From contig OY365814.1 of assembly GCA_959347315.1 (NCBI GenBank), forward strand, positions 31,791,032 to 31,855,031: DNA of 64,000 bases, given 5' to 3'. How positions within the stretch are numbered: the first letter of the stretch is position 1; the number at the start of each line of letters is the position of its first letter. The position numbers were made by a program, and so were the translations under genes. Positions 26,592 through 41,600 of the stretch are shown one piece after another. The notes beneath the pieces are model-generated. The model did not search any database and was not told where the DNA came from. It was given only the letters and a program-made list of their open reading frames with translations. Origin of the DNA: Bimastos eiseni (lineage: Eukaryota > Annelida > Clitellata > Crassiclitellata > Lumbricidae).

Positions 26592-29500
26592 TCTCTCTCC
26601 TTCTCTCTCCTTCTCTCTCCTTCTCTCTCCTTCTCTCTCCTTCTCTCTCCTTCTCTCTCCTTCTCTCTCCTCTCGCTCCTTCTCTCTCCTCTCTCTCCTC
26701 TCTCTCCTTCTCTCTCCTTCTCTCTCCTTCTCTCTCCTTCTCTCTCCTTCTCTCTCCTTCTCTCTCCTTCTCTCTCCTTCTCTCTTTCTCTCTTTCTATC
26801 TTTCTCTCTTACTCTCTTTCTCTCACAGACTCAGCCTGATGTTTTTGTTCATCTTAGGACATGATATTGTGTTCTGTGTTGTTTTAGAAATCGTTGAAGT
26901 CACTCACTGCAAGTGATGTGAAGGAAGTCGCTGGAGATTTGCCAACATTGAAGATGCAAGCTGAACGTCTTATGCACAAGGTCACCTCGTTGGTTCTAGA
27001 AATTTTCAGCTGTCTACCTGGTCCCTTGAAATTTATCCATGATCCTATAATATCTAGCTTCCCATAGAAATTTCTATATCATCCTAGAAATTTCCAGCTG
27101 GCCCTAGAAATGTTCAACCATCTGCTAACAATTTCCAGCTAGTTTTAGAAATTTCCAGCCGATCCAATAACTTGCACCTTGAGTTTTGAAATTTAAAAAA
27201 AATAAATGCACATTTTCCTCCTGTTAAACTTCGATATTTGATGCTAGTAATATTATTTGAACAATTTTATGGGAGAATTGTTTGTGGTTAATTTTAGAAT
27301 ATTATTTGATAGATGTGATCCATCTGGAATGAAACAATGAGGTTCAGGGTTGCAAGTTCCATTTAATAATTACAATAATAGTAATAATAATTACATTAAT
27401 AATCGTTTAATTTCATATTGTCAAGCCGCAGTATGATTACAAACAGAGTATGCACAAATGATGATATATACTGTATTCAACCATGCAAGGCGCCCATTAC
27501 GCTAACGATTGATCTGTCATTGTTTGGTTTCTATTTTGGGAAATAGAGAATTGGATTTATGTCTCATTGTTTTACTGCAATACATTGTAAGTGATTAATG
27601 ATCTACTTGGCTAACGTTTCCAGTCAGTCTGCCTTGTGTGTTGATATTACGGCGCTACAGAAGTTTGAGATTTTATTAGACTATAATGATGAGTGGTTGC
27701 CTGTGTTAGGCGGAGGAGTTGAACATAATAGCCGAGACCGAGGAAGAGGTGGCGGCAGACACTACATTGGAAGCAATGGAACTAGCGCAGAGCGTCCAAG
27801 AAGTCTACGATTACATCATAGGTTTGGCATACATTGGAATTTATGTAGAGCTTGTATAAGAATCTCTGGTGGTAGTGGTTGTGGTGGTGGAATGGTGAAA
27901 GAGGTGAAAGTGGTGATGGTGATGATGATGATGGCGGTGGCGACGACGACGACGACACGATGATTATGTTGATGATACGATGATTATGTTGATGATACGA
28001 TGATTATGTTGATGATACGATGATTATGTTGATGATACGATGATTATGTTGATGATACGATGATTATGTTGATGATACGATGATTATGTTGAAGTTGCTG
28101 GTTTTATGCGAATAGCTACGGTGGCTGAGCTACAGCGACCATCGTCTGGTGGTCAGCCGAATGGACCGGAGAATGGTCAGTTTTACGAGGAAAGCGAGGG
28201 TCTTCTTTTGCTCATCAAATCCAGCGACTTCTCCGAAACTGCAATAAATGCGGACGAGGAACTTAGGTAAGATGGCCATCGCTACTCTATTACTTTCATA
28301 AATCGTTTGATCGTCAACTCTGTCAGTGCCAGTCCCAAGCCTGGATTTTTTAAGGAGGAGCATTTTAATGCTACTGTTCTGCTTAATGTTGTTCATCCTA
28401 ACTTCCAAATTTGGGAGCGAACGTGAAAAATCCCTCCCACAAGTTTGTCGAAGTTTAACCGCGCAAACAGTAGAATAAGAGCTATAAGTGCTGTAATATA
28501 CCAAGCAAATTTCTGTCGACTGCAAAGGCCTCTGTTGTCAAAAGCGGTCGTTAAACTCTGGATCCATCCACCATCGCACAAAACAGTGGGTGGAACCATT
28601 TCACGTCTAATCAACGTAAACAGTAGTAGGGGAAATTTCAGTTTAACGACACTGTGTGATAACAAAGATCATTAGCGTCATGGCACAGGACCAATACATA
28701 ATTATGGCGAAGAACGATAAAACATGCGACTGACACAAACGGGTGTTGGACACCGTGGCTGGAGATGATAATGGTGGCGGCGACGACTACGATAATATAA
28801 TACGTATGATGCAGCTGTCTTAACTATCAACCATTGCTTGTTGCATCGATGGAATCATAGGAGAGTCGCTGGATGGCTGAACCTGAAATTTTATTTTTAA
28901 GATACATCGTTACGACAAAACATAGTGCTACGCGATTTATTCAGAATTAATATGGAAACGATGACAAGTGTTTAAAAGGTGTGCAGTATCAATGGGTCCT
29001 AAAAAGACATTGAACCACTCTAACGGACAACGGTGATGATGGACGTTATTGGAACGGCTAAATTCAGAAAAAATATTAGCGGGGTTAAGACCGCGTCATC
29101 ACAAAACAAAAGCGCGTTACCCCGTAGGGTCCACATTTACTTTGATATGAAAAAATTCAGTGCTACTATTTTTGCTACATGTTTATGTATTTGCAGATAT
29201 CAGTACCTTCATTTCTAGAGGGGCAAGTATGGGATTCCCTCCCAAGTTCTAAGCTTGGGGAGCGATCGTGAAATAATTAACACTCATAAATTTGTCGAAG
29301 TTGCGTCATTTTCTAAGCTGTGTCAAAACTATTAGGACGTCAGCCCTAATCGGCGTAGACTGTTCCTTGGAGTGGACTCAAATTAATAGGGCAATTGTTT
29401 CATTTCGCTCCCAAGTTACCCAGAACAGTGTTACCCGCTCCCGTGCTCCAAGGTTCGTGCATAATGGCTAATAGCCTAAGATTCTATCCAATCCTGAACC

Positions 29501-32500
29501 AGGCAGGACTCAGACAGTCTTTGGTCGTATACAACGGGTAGCCTTACTAACCATTCAAACGATGAATTAATTAATCAATGAATTGATAAATGACCGCGAC
29601 CTCGGTCTTACAGTTGATCTTTTTTAGGTTAGTTGAAGTTTAGCGACACTGTGTGATAACATAGATCATCACTGTCGTCCTCCTCTTATGACTGGCACTG
29701 CTGGACTGCAGGCAGTGGTGGAGTTTTCCGTCGACGTAATACATCGTAGTTGAGAACTGATATTCGAGCGGTAGAAATCGTATTTTGTTCGTTTACAACG
29801 GGGACCTAAAATGACGTCGTTTAATGTAATGGAAACTTTATATATCACCACTCGATATCGAGAGTCAATCATGACTCAACACGTGGCTAAATGGAGAATA
29901 GGAAAGTCTTCTGGTGTTTCCGTAAGGCAGCAATGCAAAGAGTGCAGCTCCTTACGAAGCGGAAGGAGGAGGATGTTCCATCTGTAGTGACCCACGTAAG
30001 CGAAGCACGGGGAACCACCAGAAATCCGCGGGGAGAGGAACGAAGGGAAGCTTGGGGTTGAATAGAGGAGTCCCTATAGCGCAGATATTATGGAAGTAAG
30101 TGGGATGGCGCGGTGGAGAATTTATATAGGAGATATGGAAAGCATTAAAGAGGTGTATTTTAATTCATTGAAATATGGACAAAGTCGGTGCCTTGTACCT
30201 AGTAGAGTTGGATCCATTGATCAAACGCAATTGATATAGGAACAATGCCAGGCGTTAAAAAGGTGTCTTTCTATCTTTGGTATTTACAAACGAGTCTTGA
30301 ATAGTTTAAGAGTTTGCTGATCAGAATCAAAAGCAACAGTACGTAAATACAATTACACGCCACAGTTTGTATTATGTATAACACCCATTCAATTGAACGT
30401 CGGTGGTGAAAGACCAAATCATTTAAATATAAATAAATTCAAAGCCTAACAGTTGCTCGATAAAGAACGTGAATGCATCGATCACTTATCGATCAAAAGC
30501 TATTATTGATAATTAATATATGAGCGATGTTACGCGTTAAAATGTGTCTTACTATCGCGTTTGATCTGTATACACGGGGCTTTAAAGGCAGTATTTCAAA
30601 ATGACCATAGCTGACACCATTATCCGATCGCTATATAAAAATATACGTGTATTAACCTTTTGCCATAGGTGACCAACTTTCGAACAATTTTATCTGTTTC
30701 GGAACTTGTGGATAATTTGCGTGTTATTGCGGAAGATGCTTAAGTTTGGACGAGTTAAAATATTCGTCTATTAAAATATTCGAATATTAAAATATTCTGG
30801 TGTGAATAGTTTTGCTGAAAGACTTTTGAAGCAAGTTCAAGAGGTCGTGTCTGTCCGAGATGGTGACCTTGCAACTGTTCGAGAGCGCAAAGAAGAAATT
30901 CAATCACGGCTCCGAGATCTGAAGAACGTGATCTCAGGACTTCAGAAGCAACTGTCAAATACGTCATCTCTGAACATCGAACTTCGAAACCTGCTGGAAA
31001 CAATCAGAGTATGACATAACTTGACATATTTGACTTGATTGATCTTACATGACTTGACATTACTTTACATGTCTGGACTTGACGTAGTTTCAGTAACATG
31101 TTTGGACTTGACATGATCTCTCTTCTGACGATACTTTTGAAGGCTGTGAGAAATGTTAAAGATCTACATTTACAAATTTGCTGTTGTAATATGTAATTGT
31201 GAATTTATATAGGCCTATGGCCATTTCATTTGAGACAAATGAGAAGCGATCCCTACTCTGGCACAATGAAACCAATGGCCCGGCAGTAGGGTCTACTACT
31301 GTATTTCTCTGGCTGTGCAATAAAAACAGAACTGTCGCTTCCTCTGTAAGTATAGAAGCAACTGTTGATGGAGAAATTCTTTCCGTTGCTGGATCTATCT
31401 TTATTAAAATCTCGTTGTGTCTGTCCGTTCTGCCAACTCTCTATGCAGCAAACACGTAAACACACAATCAAACGAACAGAAACGTGCAAAACACAAGCAT
31501 AATTTATATAACATCTTCAAAGTACCTTTGAAAGTGAGTGATACTGATTTCTAGGCGAATGGTCGTCAGATACGGGAGCGATTATCTTCAGCAAATGAAT
31601 CCTGCAGGAGAGCGACTTCAACGAACGAAATGGCGTCGCATTTTCTCTGGAATGTAACCAACGAAAACTACCAGGTTAAATAATCATCGCTCGAACTCTT
31701 AATAATCCTGTATTTAGACATTGTTATTTTATTCTGGTAAAATTGGAAGATCTAAAGCAGTCGATAGAGTAACAGATTCGCTGCTCCCGTGGCTACTATT
31801 GATTAGGTGGTTTGGCGCGGTTTCAAACAGACGCAAGAGCTTTTGACTATTTGACTTGATGTTGATCCTGTTGTTAGAGTTCTGGGATCGGCTTTCTGCT
31901 GTATATGAAGGCTTCATAAACAAGACTGCTAAAAGTCTCAATATTTGTACATATTTATTTTTTGACTGGTTTCAACAAATCAAATGAATAAATCATGGCG
32001 TTCAGTGTTAAAACGAAGAAAATAAGCAAATTTGGAAAAAAATTGACAACTCCAGAGGGATCTCAGTAGAACTTTTAAGCATGAGTTCAAAGTTTGCACA
32101 TAGGGTCAACATTAGTCTGCTAGATCATAATATTGAGTTTAACATCAAGTAGATTAGCTCAGGAAGCGTCTCTGAGTATAAATCTTAAAGGGGCGCTTTG
32201 ACAGTTCAATGTGCGTTCTTTTAGGGTGGAGCGGATCTGCTTCGGGAGATCAGACAGAAGAACGATGATTTGCTGGAGGGGAATCGTGTCCTGCGTCAAG
32301 GCCTCTCGTCTCTCGGCGATCTGGTGAAGGAGGCCAAGGGACACGCCGAAGGCCTCGACAATCAGGCCAACGAACTGGAGCAGTGAGATGGAAAAGTTAT
32401 TTGCTGGGATCTTGAGTATGGTTGAGTGGGAGAATCCTCCACTGCTTGAACTCTGGCGATGCCAGTCCCAAGCCCTGGTAAAGGAGGAGGGCGATGCCAT

Positions 32501-35275
32501 TGATCTTTGTTATCACAGCGACAGGCAAAAAGTCAAAACAATAGAAATAGAAAGACAATGATTCCACTCATTTGTAAACTCTTAAGATCTGTCATTTTAT
32601 AAAATTTGATCAACGGTATCGGTTTGCCACTTCATGGACTGGTATTATTACTTGAACCAATCGTTTGTCCGAGTCAGAGTAATGCCGAGTATTACGATAC
32701 TCTGCCGAGTCGAGCATCAGAGCCGAGTTTCGGTCATCCCTAATGAGCAGTTCAAAGTCTCTGATGTGTTTTTTTTATCTGGTAACCACCGTAACCTCCG
32801 TCTCGTTGTTCCGCGTATGCGCTCTGCTGCGGCCCAGTCCATGCATCAGCTTTGCCCATGTCTTCCACAGTCCCTGTGTCTGGAATTACTATCCTCTTCC
32901 CAGGTCCGGAAACGATTAAGACTTCCCTATCCCTTTGCCCAAGCACAGACGCCCGTTGAGAGCGCTGCTGATTCGAGCGTCGCTTTATTAATGCCTGATT
33001 ACATTACACTGCGTTATCAGACTACTGTCAGGCGGTATAGAAGTCGTTTGATTGGTTCAATCAGCGCCGTTCTCTGCTGATTGTAGGCGATTCTCTGTGA
33101 CTCGCCATTCAGCGGAGGATCCTGTGAGGGCGGCCACTGCCTACGAAGAAACGAGGAATGCCATCGAAGGAGCGGGGCAGTCGGCCTCAGAGGCAGAGCA
33201 GGCGGCCAACGAGGCCCTCGAAGAGGTCGGTTGTATCCTGTACAGGGTGGCGCTGTAGCGGGGAATCTGTCAGTGTAAATTATGCTATTGAAATAATTGT
33301 TAGCCCTGTGATAAACGTGACGCGGACTGTGACGTGGACCATGATTCGTACCATTACAGGAACTACGTGTATCTAGCGGGCTGTGATGGTGATGCTGTAG
33401 AAGTCATTGTATTCGGCCTGATTTGATTAGAGGCTATTTATGCATATAAAACTGAACCATCTTGAAATGACTTGACTTGATTTGATTCAACATGACATGA
33501 CTTGAATTTGCATGATATGGTACGACTTGACTTGACATTGCTTTACGTGTCTTAACTTTGCACAAATTGACTTAGCATGGCTTGACATGGTTATGCATAT
33601 CTAGGCATCATTCTGGATGTAGAACTGATGGTAAATTGCATAAGTAAGTCGTCGAGTGCCTATAATTTATACGGGCTGTTTCTTGTTCATGCAGATTCTT
33701 TCAAATGCCGTTCGTGAGCGAACTCAAGAGTCACTGGGCAAGAGTCAACAGCTGAACGCCAGCGCAACTGAACTTTATGCGAAAATATCCAACCGTAAGT
33801 CTCCATACACCAATGGATATCCATTCATCATTCATTCATTTATTCATTCGTTCATTCATTCATTCATTCATTCATTGTGAGAATTACGTAGCACCCCTTT
33901 AAGAAACCTACTCGGGAATGCTCACAACCCAGTCACAATTAAAGAAAAAGACTTGAATATCACCATGATACTGAAGCAATTTAAGTCTCCAAAAGACATC
34001 GTCATTACATTGAGCCGAAGCCATGGGGTTGTAAAAGAGTAATTCCTTGAAGGTATTTGGCGATTATGGTGGTAGTTGCAGTGTAACGACACTGGGTGAT
34101 AACAAAGATCATTAGCGTCGCCCTTCTTCTTTATCCAGGGTTATGACTGGCACTGCTCAACTGCAAGCAGCGGGGGAGATTATTTTGCCATTTTGACTGT
34201 TTCCAGAGTTTAACGACAGCTTATGACAACATAGGCCGTTGCCTTCGTCAGAAATTTGCTTGGCATATTACAGCACTTACAGCTCATAATTATTGATTTT
34301 GTTTGGCGATTCATTGCAGCTGATGAGTAATATAGGAGCGATGGCAAGCGTTAAAAAGGTGTCTTTGATCGTATACACGGGGTGGGGATGAATGACGAAG
34401 CAATTTTAAATTGACAACCCTTCCCAGTTAAAATTTGACATGTCAAACTCTGTATAAAGCTATCAAACTGTTGGTCGCAATTTCGACTTCCTATTTGTGG
34501 GAAAAGACTTTTTAGCCACGTCAGTAATCAAAATCAAAGAGAGATAGGGTCTACCGAATGGATATTAATGCAGTCCTTTGTCTCTCGGAAACAACTCTGC
34601 AGCCACGTAGGCCTATACGACATCTTAAAAAATTATAAGCAGCAGCATATGTCGCACAAACTAAAAGTTGTTTGTAAGTTATAAAATTGCATTTAATAAA
34701 AAAATAATATCTTCATCCTACATTGGTAGGCCTATTTATTTCTGTCTTGATCCTCATGAAAATGCTTATCGTGTTGTCTTCTTTTATAAATTAGTGAACA
34801 TATGTAACACAATCATAAAACAGTTGAAAGTAATGTATATAGGAGCGGTGGCAGGCGTTTAAAAGGTGTCTTTGGTCGCATACACGGGGTTTCTAAATCA
34901 GACTAAACAACGTATTGCACCCATTCAATCGAAAAGAGCGTCATTGGTTACATAATTCTTCCGATTAATTCATTGCGAAATTATATCAGAGTATCCGTCT
35001 TAGGGTTGCACAGATCAGAGAGCATTTGGTTAACCGTTTTACTAGAGTATTTGAAATTTACTAAATTATGTGAGCGATGGAAAGTGTTAAAAAGGTGTCC
35101 TTGGTCCTATTATACATAGACCTTAAATGACGTGTCACCCATTCAAATGGACTGGTCGTGATCTATGTCGTCCAATCAATTCATTGAAAATTGACCAGAG
35201 TCGAGTCCATTCGGTGTAATTTGAGTCTCCAACAGACTGATGTAAGTTAAGTCTAGCACTATATTATATATATAT

Positions 35276-35307
<32 letters not shown>

Positions 35308-37987
35308 ACATTACAGCTTTTTGTATTGAAGTGTGCTGTAATTCAATTAACTAATTAACTGTGATTAAATTGTATGGGGCTTTACTTCAAGCATGTATTC
35401 CTGTAAGTAACGTAATGCAATGTAAGCGAACATTGTTTTGTGTAAATGTGTTATTTACTCTAATTAAAACGGGAAATTATGCATTTCAAAAGATAACATA
35501 TTGTGATTAAATGTGTTGTAAAGTGTGTTATGTGCAAAGTGGATATGCAATGCCCTCCTCATTTTCCCAGTCTTGTTTCTGGCACTACTTTAATAGAGTT
35601 TAGCTATTTGCCTCAGACAGACATTACTTGTTGGCTCTTAGAACTAATTCGCTGTGAGTTTTTCATTGTATTATTTGTGTTTCAGAGATTGGGCCAAAGC
35701 TTAAGGAGGCAATCAAGGCGCAAGAGGATACTTCAGAAAATGTCAATGACGTTAAAGATACGATGACGGAGTTTGACGCTTTGCTGAACATGACGCCAAA
35801 AGGTAGATTGCATTTAGCCTTATGGGCAAAATTCGGCCTTACCTGCAAACCTTTGGCGTTTGTGCAAAAACTACGGCTTGTGTGCAAATCTGTGGTTCCA
35901 TGTGCGAAACTATGACCTTGGTGCAAATCAATGACCCTATGTGCGAAACATTGACTTTAAAGTCCAAAACTTTTGCCTCACATAGGCCTTATCATACCTC
36001 ATGTGCCTAACGTTGCTATATAAATTTGCAAATACAAATTACAGAATTGCGATCGTGCACGGGTTTATCTATAAACTGCGATGTCTATGTCTTGATCAGG
36101 TTTGAGAGAAGCGATACAAGAGATCAGTTATAAGACGGCTCTTTCTCTCGCCAAGTCAGACAGCGTTCAGAAGAATGCGACGAAGAAAATCGATCGACTG
36201 GAGTCGGATATTCTGCCGAAACTCGAAGAGTTAAAGAGTTTCCGCAGTGACGATCTGACCAAATTAAACGCCTCTGGTCAGTATAACTCGTTCACCCATC
36301 TATCAATTCATTCATTCATCCATCCATTCATTCATTCATTTATTCAGAGGACTTATATAGCGCCCCTTCAAGACGGCCTACTAAGAGGTGCACACAACCC
36401 CAAACCAGCCGATTTCAGATGCTTGTAAAAGGTGTATTTCACATAGTTGTTGACTCCACAGGGTCTTTTCCCTGTACTTTGAAGGTACCAGGACAAGTAT
36501 GGTTTTGACCCTATATATTTTTGGCACTGTTAATGGTAATGATAATTATTTCTTGTGCTTCCGCATTATCGGGATTATCACTTAGGTTGAGAATTGGAAG
36601 TCTAGCGAAGAGAAGAAAGGGTTAGAAAGAAGAAGGGCCGTTCCCTGAAACCCAACTCCAAAGGTCAGCCGTAACTATACCATATCTGACCCTTTGGAAA
36701 ACGGACTCGGCCTCCTCCAGACAACTCCTTTGACTTGACACAGTGCCCGTGAGTAAGATAGCGCTATACGCTTGGCTGTTGATTGGCGCTTTAGAAGTTT
36801 TGAGATTATGATAGCCATTATTCTGACTGCGCTCACGAATCAGCTGGTGCCCTGCGCTTGGCTTTCAAGTGTCGCTTTATAAATTTGGAGATTACATGTA
36901 CGATTATGATCTGCGTTCTGTTGGACAGTGGTGCTTGCGAGCAGTCGAATCGATGATCTGATCAATCGAAGTCAGGCTCTTTATGATCGAAAGGATCGAA
37001 TTCAACAGCTTGGATCAGACATAGGAGAGAGCATCATCAAGCTAAGGAGGATGATCGAAGAAGCCAGGGCTCAGGCAGACAGCGTCAGTAATCAATCAAA
37101 CAATCAATCAAACAATAAATCAGTCAGACAATCAATGTATCAGTCATTCAATTGTCAGTCAATCAATCAATGTATCAATCAATCAGTCAGACAATCGGTT
37201 AATCAGTCAGTCAATCAATCTATCAATCAATGGCAAAGACTTGATATAGCGCCCCTTCAATATAACTACTCAATCTACTCAGAGGCACTCTCTCACTTAA
37301 TATCCAAAATTCTAGAAGGGCGATCTTGACAGGATATAATAAAAGTATTGATGTTCTTGGATCCTACATCTTGGCTACGATGACACCTTCATTACAACCA
37401 GAGTACCTACAGTATACTCATTCTTTTACCTGTGGTCTAATTATTATATTAAAGTAATGATAATAGCGATAATAATTATATATTTTTTTAGACTGGCCAG
37501 TTCAGAGCAAAGCCCCCTAATTTGTTTAATCTCAAAGATCATAATTATGTACCTCAGGAAAAAATAATGAAAGTAATAATGATCTGTCTCTGGACAATTT
37601 CTGTATCAACTGAGATAAAACTGAATAATAGGATTTTCACAGTAATAATAATAACAAAATAATAATAATAATAATAAAAATAGTAATGATAATGATAATA
37701 AGGACACTGTGTGATAGATGAAGATCTCAATGTACCACAACGGACAATGCATTCGCAAGTATGACGTTCCCAACCGATCGAGTCTCATCAACTCAATCAC
37801 TCTACACTTCAAAACGAATGCAACGAATGTTGACCAACTCCTCTTTCTACTCAGAAGTCAAACCAATGTCAGTATTATTATCAGTATCATTATCAATATT
37901 ATTAATATTATCAATAATTTAATTATTTTCATTGTTTTCTTTATTGCCATTATTTTTATTGTTATTATAATTATCATTATTGTTATA

Positions 37988-38019
<32 letters not shown>

Positions 38020-38558
38020 GTTTTTATTTTTTTTGCCCTGAGGTACTTCATTCCCCCAAGGACTTAGAGATTACTATTATTATGCTAAAATCGTTGTCCG
38101 GATGGTCAGGCCTCGTCTTCTGGGGATGAGGGAAAGGTGCCTTGGAAGGCCACAAGATTATAGCGTTGAACGCAGATGGATGAACGCTGGTCATTTCAGA
38201 GCAAAGCCCCCTAATTTTTTTAATCTCAAAGATCATAATAATAATAATTATTATTATTAATTTTTCCCCCGAGGTATACATGATCCCTCAGAGACTAGAA
38301 TATTAATTAGAATAAGAAAATGTAGTCTGAAGTGAGCCTACTCGTCGGTCTCACAAGCGGCGAAAGAGCCTTTGAACGCTATTGCGTTAAAGCCCCGTAT
38401 GGTGAGCGAAAGGCGTTGGAAAAGGTAAATAGGCCCAAGAGTTTCGAAGGCCACGGGGATAAAGGTGTGCGTAATGGCAAGTTCGACATATTTCTCAGTT
38501 TTTCGCGCTGCTGATGCAAACTTTAGTAACGTGTCCGGCAGGTAGGACTTTGCCAGCG

Positions 38559-38610
<52 letters not shown>

Positions 38611-41600
38611 ACGGTTTTATCAATTTCAAGTGAAAATTAATGGCGATGTCGTCCGAAGTAACCCTGCTCGTTGGACGACTGAGCAGTGAAAGTTCCCTTG
38701 AAAGCAACTGCGTTGTAGCGTTGAATAGTTATCGAGATGCGCTGGTAGAGGAAAGTCGTCTCCCTCTGCTCCCCAGTGACGGCTCTCAGTTTGTGTCTCA
38801 GTTCTGAAAGGAAGCTTTGGCCTTCGGGGAATTGATAATTTATTATTATTTTTATTATTATTATTATTTTTATTATTATTATTGTAATTGTTATTATTTT
38901 TATATTTATTATGATTATTGCTTTTGTTGTTGTTGTTATTATTATTATTTTTATCACTATTATCATTAAAATTATTATAATGATGATGATAATAGTGACG
39001 GTTAGACAGAAATGGCTCCTAGCGAAGTATTGAGGTTATACATTTGAAGTGGAGGACATTATTTTTGCAAGGCATCATATTACATTACATGACCTACAAT
39101 CGTTCAGAATTAATAGATGAACAACAATTGTAATTATAATTTTAATGGTAATATTAGTAATGATATCTTAATGATAATCATTAAGTCCCTGGGGAACGAA
39201 GGGTCTCAAGGCAAAAAGTGTAATAACCAATAATAATAGTGACCTTGATAAAACTAATAATAATAATAATAATTATTATTATTATTATTATTGTTATTAT
39301 TATAATTATGGTAGTGATGATAATAATTCTCATGTGATGTTGCAGTCCAGCTATCTGGCCATCGAAATGGTCAAACGGAAAATCCGGTTCCTGTGGAATA
39401 TCGGTGATGGAACGACCATGGTGGAACACGAGGAAGAGATCGAGTCGTTCGTTGGAAAGGCGGACGAGAGGGAAATGTGGTATCGCATACATGCGGAGAG
39501 GTAAATTAAGTTTATTCTCAGATATAGACCCTATATCCCAGAGGTATCAAAGAGCTGGCCCGTGGACCATTTCTAGCATGCAGACGATATATTTCTGGCC
39601 CGCGGAGCCTTGTCTTAGGACAACACAATTGAGAAAATAATATGTTATATTTAAGGCATTATAAGTTTCCTTTGATGTTTGTAATTGGTAATACATTTCG
39701 GAATCACGTTTTCAAAGCCTAATTCAACTGTTTGTATGTCCCCTCTCAGATCCCTACATTACCCATTACCGTAGTCTACTGTTGGCTTACATTACCGTAT
39801 ACCATATAACTCAAATGTTCTTGTGTGGCTGTAGGATTGGAAACGTTGGTCGTCTGAACGTACATAAGTTGTCGTCACCTCTCGACCCTGACCTCGAGGT
39901 CAAGGCTTTTTCTCCCCCGGGGTTCATGCGCCTTGACCTAGGAGACGACACAGACCTCTTCGTGGCAGGAGTACCCTCCGATCTAAAGGTAGAACTCGGC
40001 TCTATGTTCTACTCGAAAGGTAGAGCGTTAGGTATCTAGTGGACTAAATAAGTAGTTGAATGTATGTGATCCGGTGAATATTCATGAGACTGTCTGACTG
40101 CTATTTATAGCATCAGCCTAGTTAGATCATAGATGCTGGATATTGATAATACGACATTTTGTTAAAACATGAATTGTTCAACAGTTCCACTGCTTATTGT
40201 AAGTGTTGTATGCAAGACTTAAAACTTCAAGACCAAGACGAGACCGAGACAGTGAGGTGCCGAGACTGAGACCGAGACAGTGAGGTACCAAGACCGACAC
40301 CGAGACACTAGACTCAAGACAGTACGAGACAGTAAAAGACAAGTGATCCTATAAAAAAAATGCAGTAAAATACTAATGTATCAGTTTTCGGGAATGAGGT
40401 TTATTCGTAATTTCAATTTGAAACTTATAATGTATTCATGTATAGTACCAATTCCTGAGAACAGTTTTTATATTGCCGCAAGATTTTAAGACAGTTAACA
40501 CGAACTTATCAAGATCTCTTGTTGGAGACAGAACAAGACTTTCACTTCAAGACAGTTTCTAAAAATTCGAGGCAATACCTCGAGACCGAGACAGCAGGTT
40601 TCCGAGACCGAGACATTAAAAAACTGTCTCGTGACCGAGACACTGTCTCGAGACCATACAACTCTGGTGCACACTGAACGTTACGGGCTGATAGCTCTAA
40701 CAAAATTTTCACTGTGTTGTAGCTAGCGATTGGTAGTTTTTTTATTGACTGATTAGTAGCTTAGGTTGATTTGTGGCGAAAACGACTAGATGGGGTTTGA
40801 TAGCTGAAGTGATCGTAATTGGGCTTTTAAGACTGAATGGAGTGGTAGAGATGCCATCTGAGGAGAACCAAGTGGAGTAAGTTTCAGTAAGAGAAAAGTG
40901 GGTGGACAATGGCGGTGAAGAATGGCGACATCACCAAAACTATAAAAGAATCTAGCATAAAATTAGAGTATGCAATGAGACAAGAAGCGGTGCATCTACA
41001 AACGACCTCACTACAAGATTATGGTGATAGGAGAAATACAATCGAAATCTGTTCACCGAAAAATTGGTGTCAACTTCTCTGAGTTAGGCGGAATGAAATT
41101 CAGCGACTTATCGCAGGAGAATGTTGATTGGTTTCTCTGAAATTTGCAAGATGTCAGTCGAATTATATTTTTCTAGATCCCATTATTTTGCCTATCTCTT
41201 CAATTGTCATTTAAATTGATGGTTAGTGCAGGTAGGAAGTTGCAGTTTAACGACACTGTGTGATAACAAAGAGCATTAGCGTCGCCCTCCTATTTTGCCC
41301 AGGCTTGGGACTGACACTGTCTGAATTCTTGCAGCAGAGGAGTTTATAAGTGCACCTATATTATTTTCACGGCTATATATCTAGGCCCCCGTGTGTTATG
41401 CGAACATTTTTAGCAAATTATGAGAAATCGCATAATCGCATTAACCACGGGTCCTAGTCATCGGCAATTACGTCATCTACGTCAGTAATCACTAGCCCTA
41501 TTGGCTAATAATAGCATGTACAAGCCAAATATAGTTTAAACTGACCTAAATTTCCGAAATTTATGCAATAATTTGGGAAAAATTTCAATTTCGGAATTTT

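Noticed and set aside
26413..26916. Long Ser/Leu-rich frames on the + strand
   Set aside because: They are translations of the CT microsatellite at 26558-26826.
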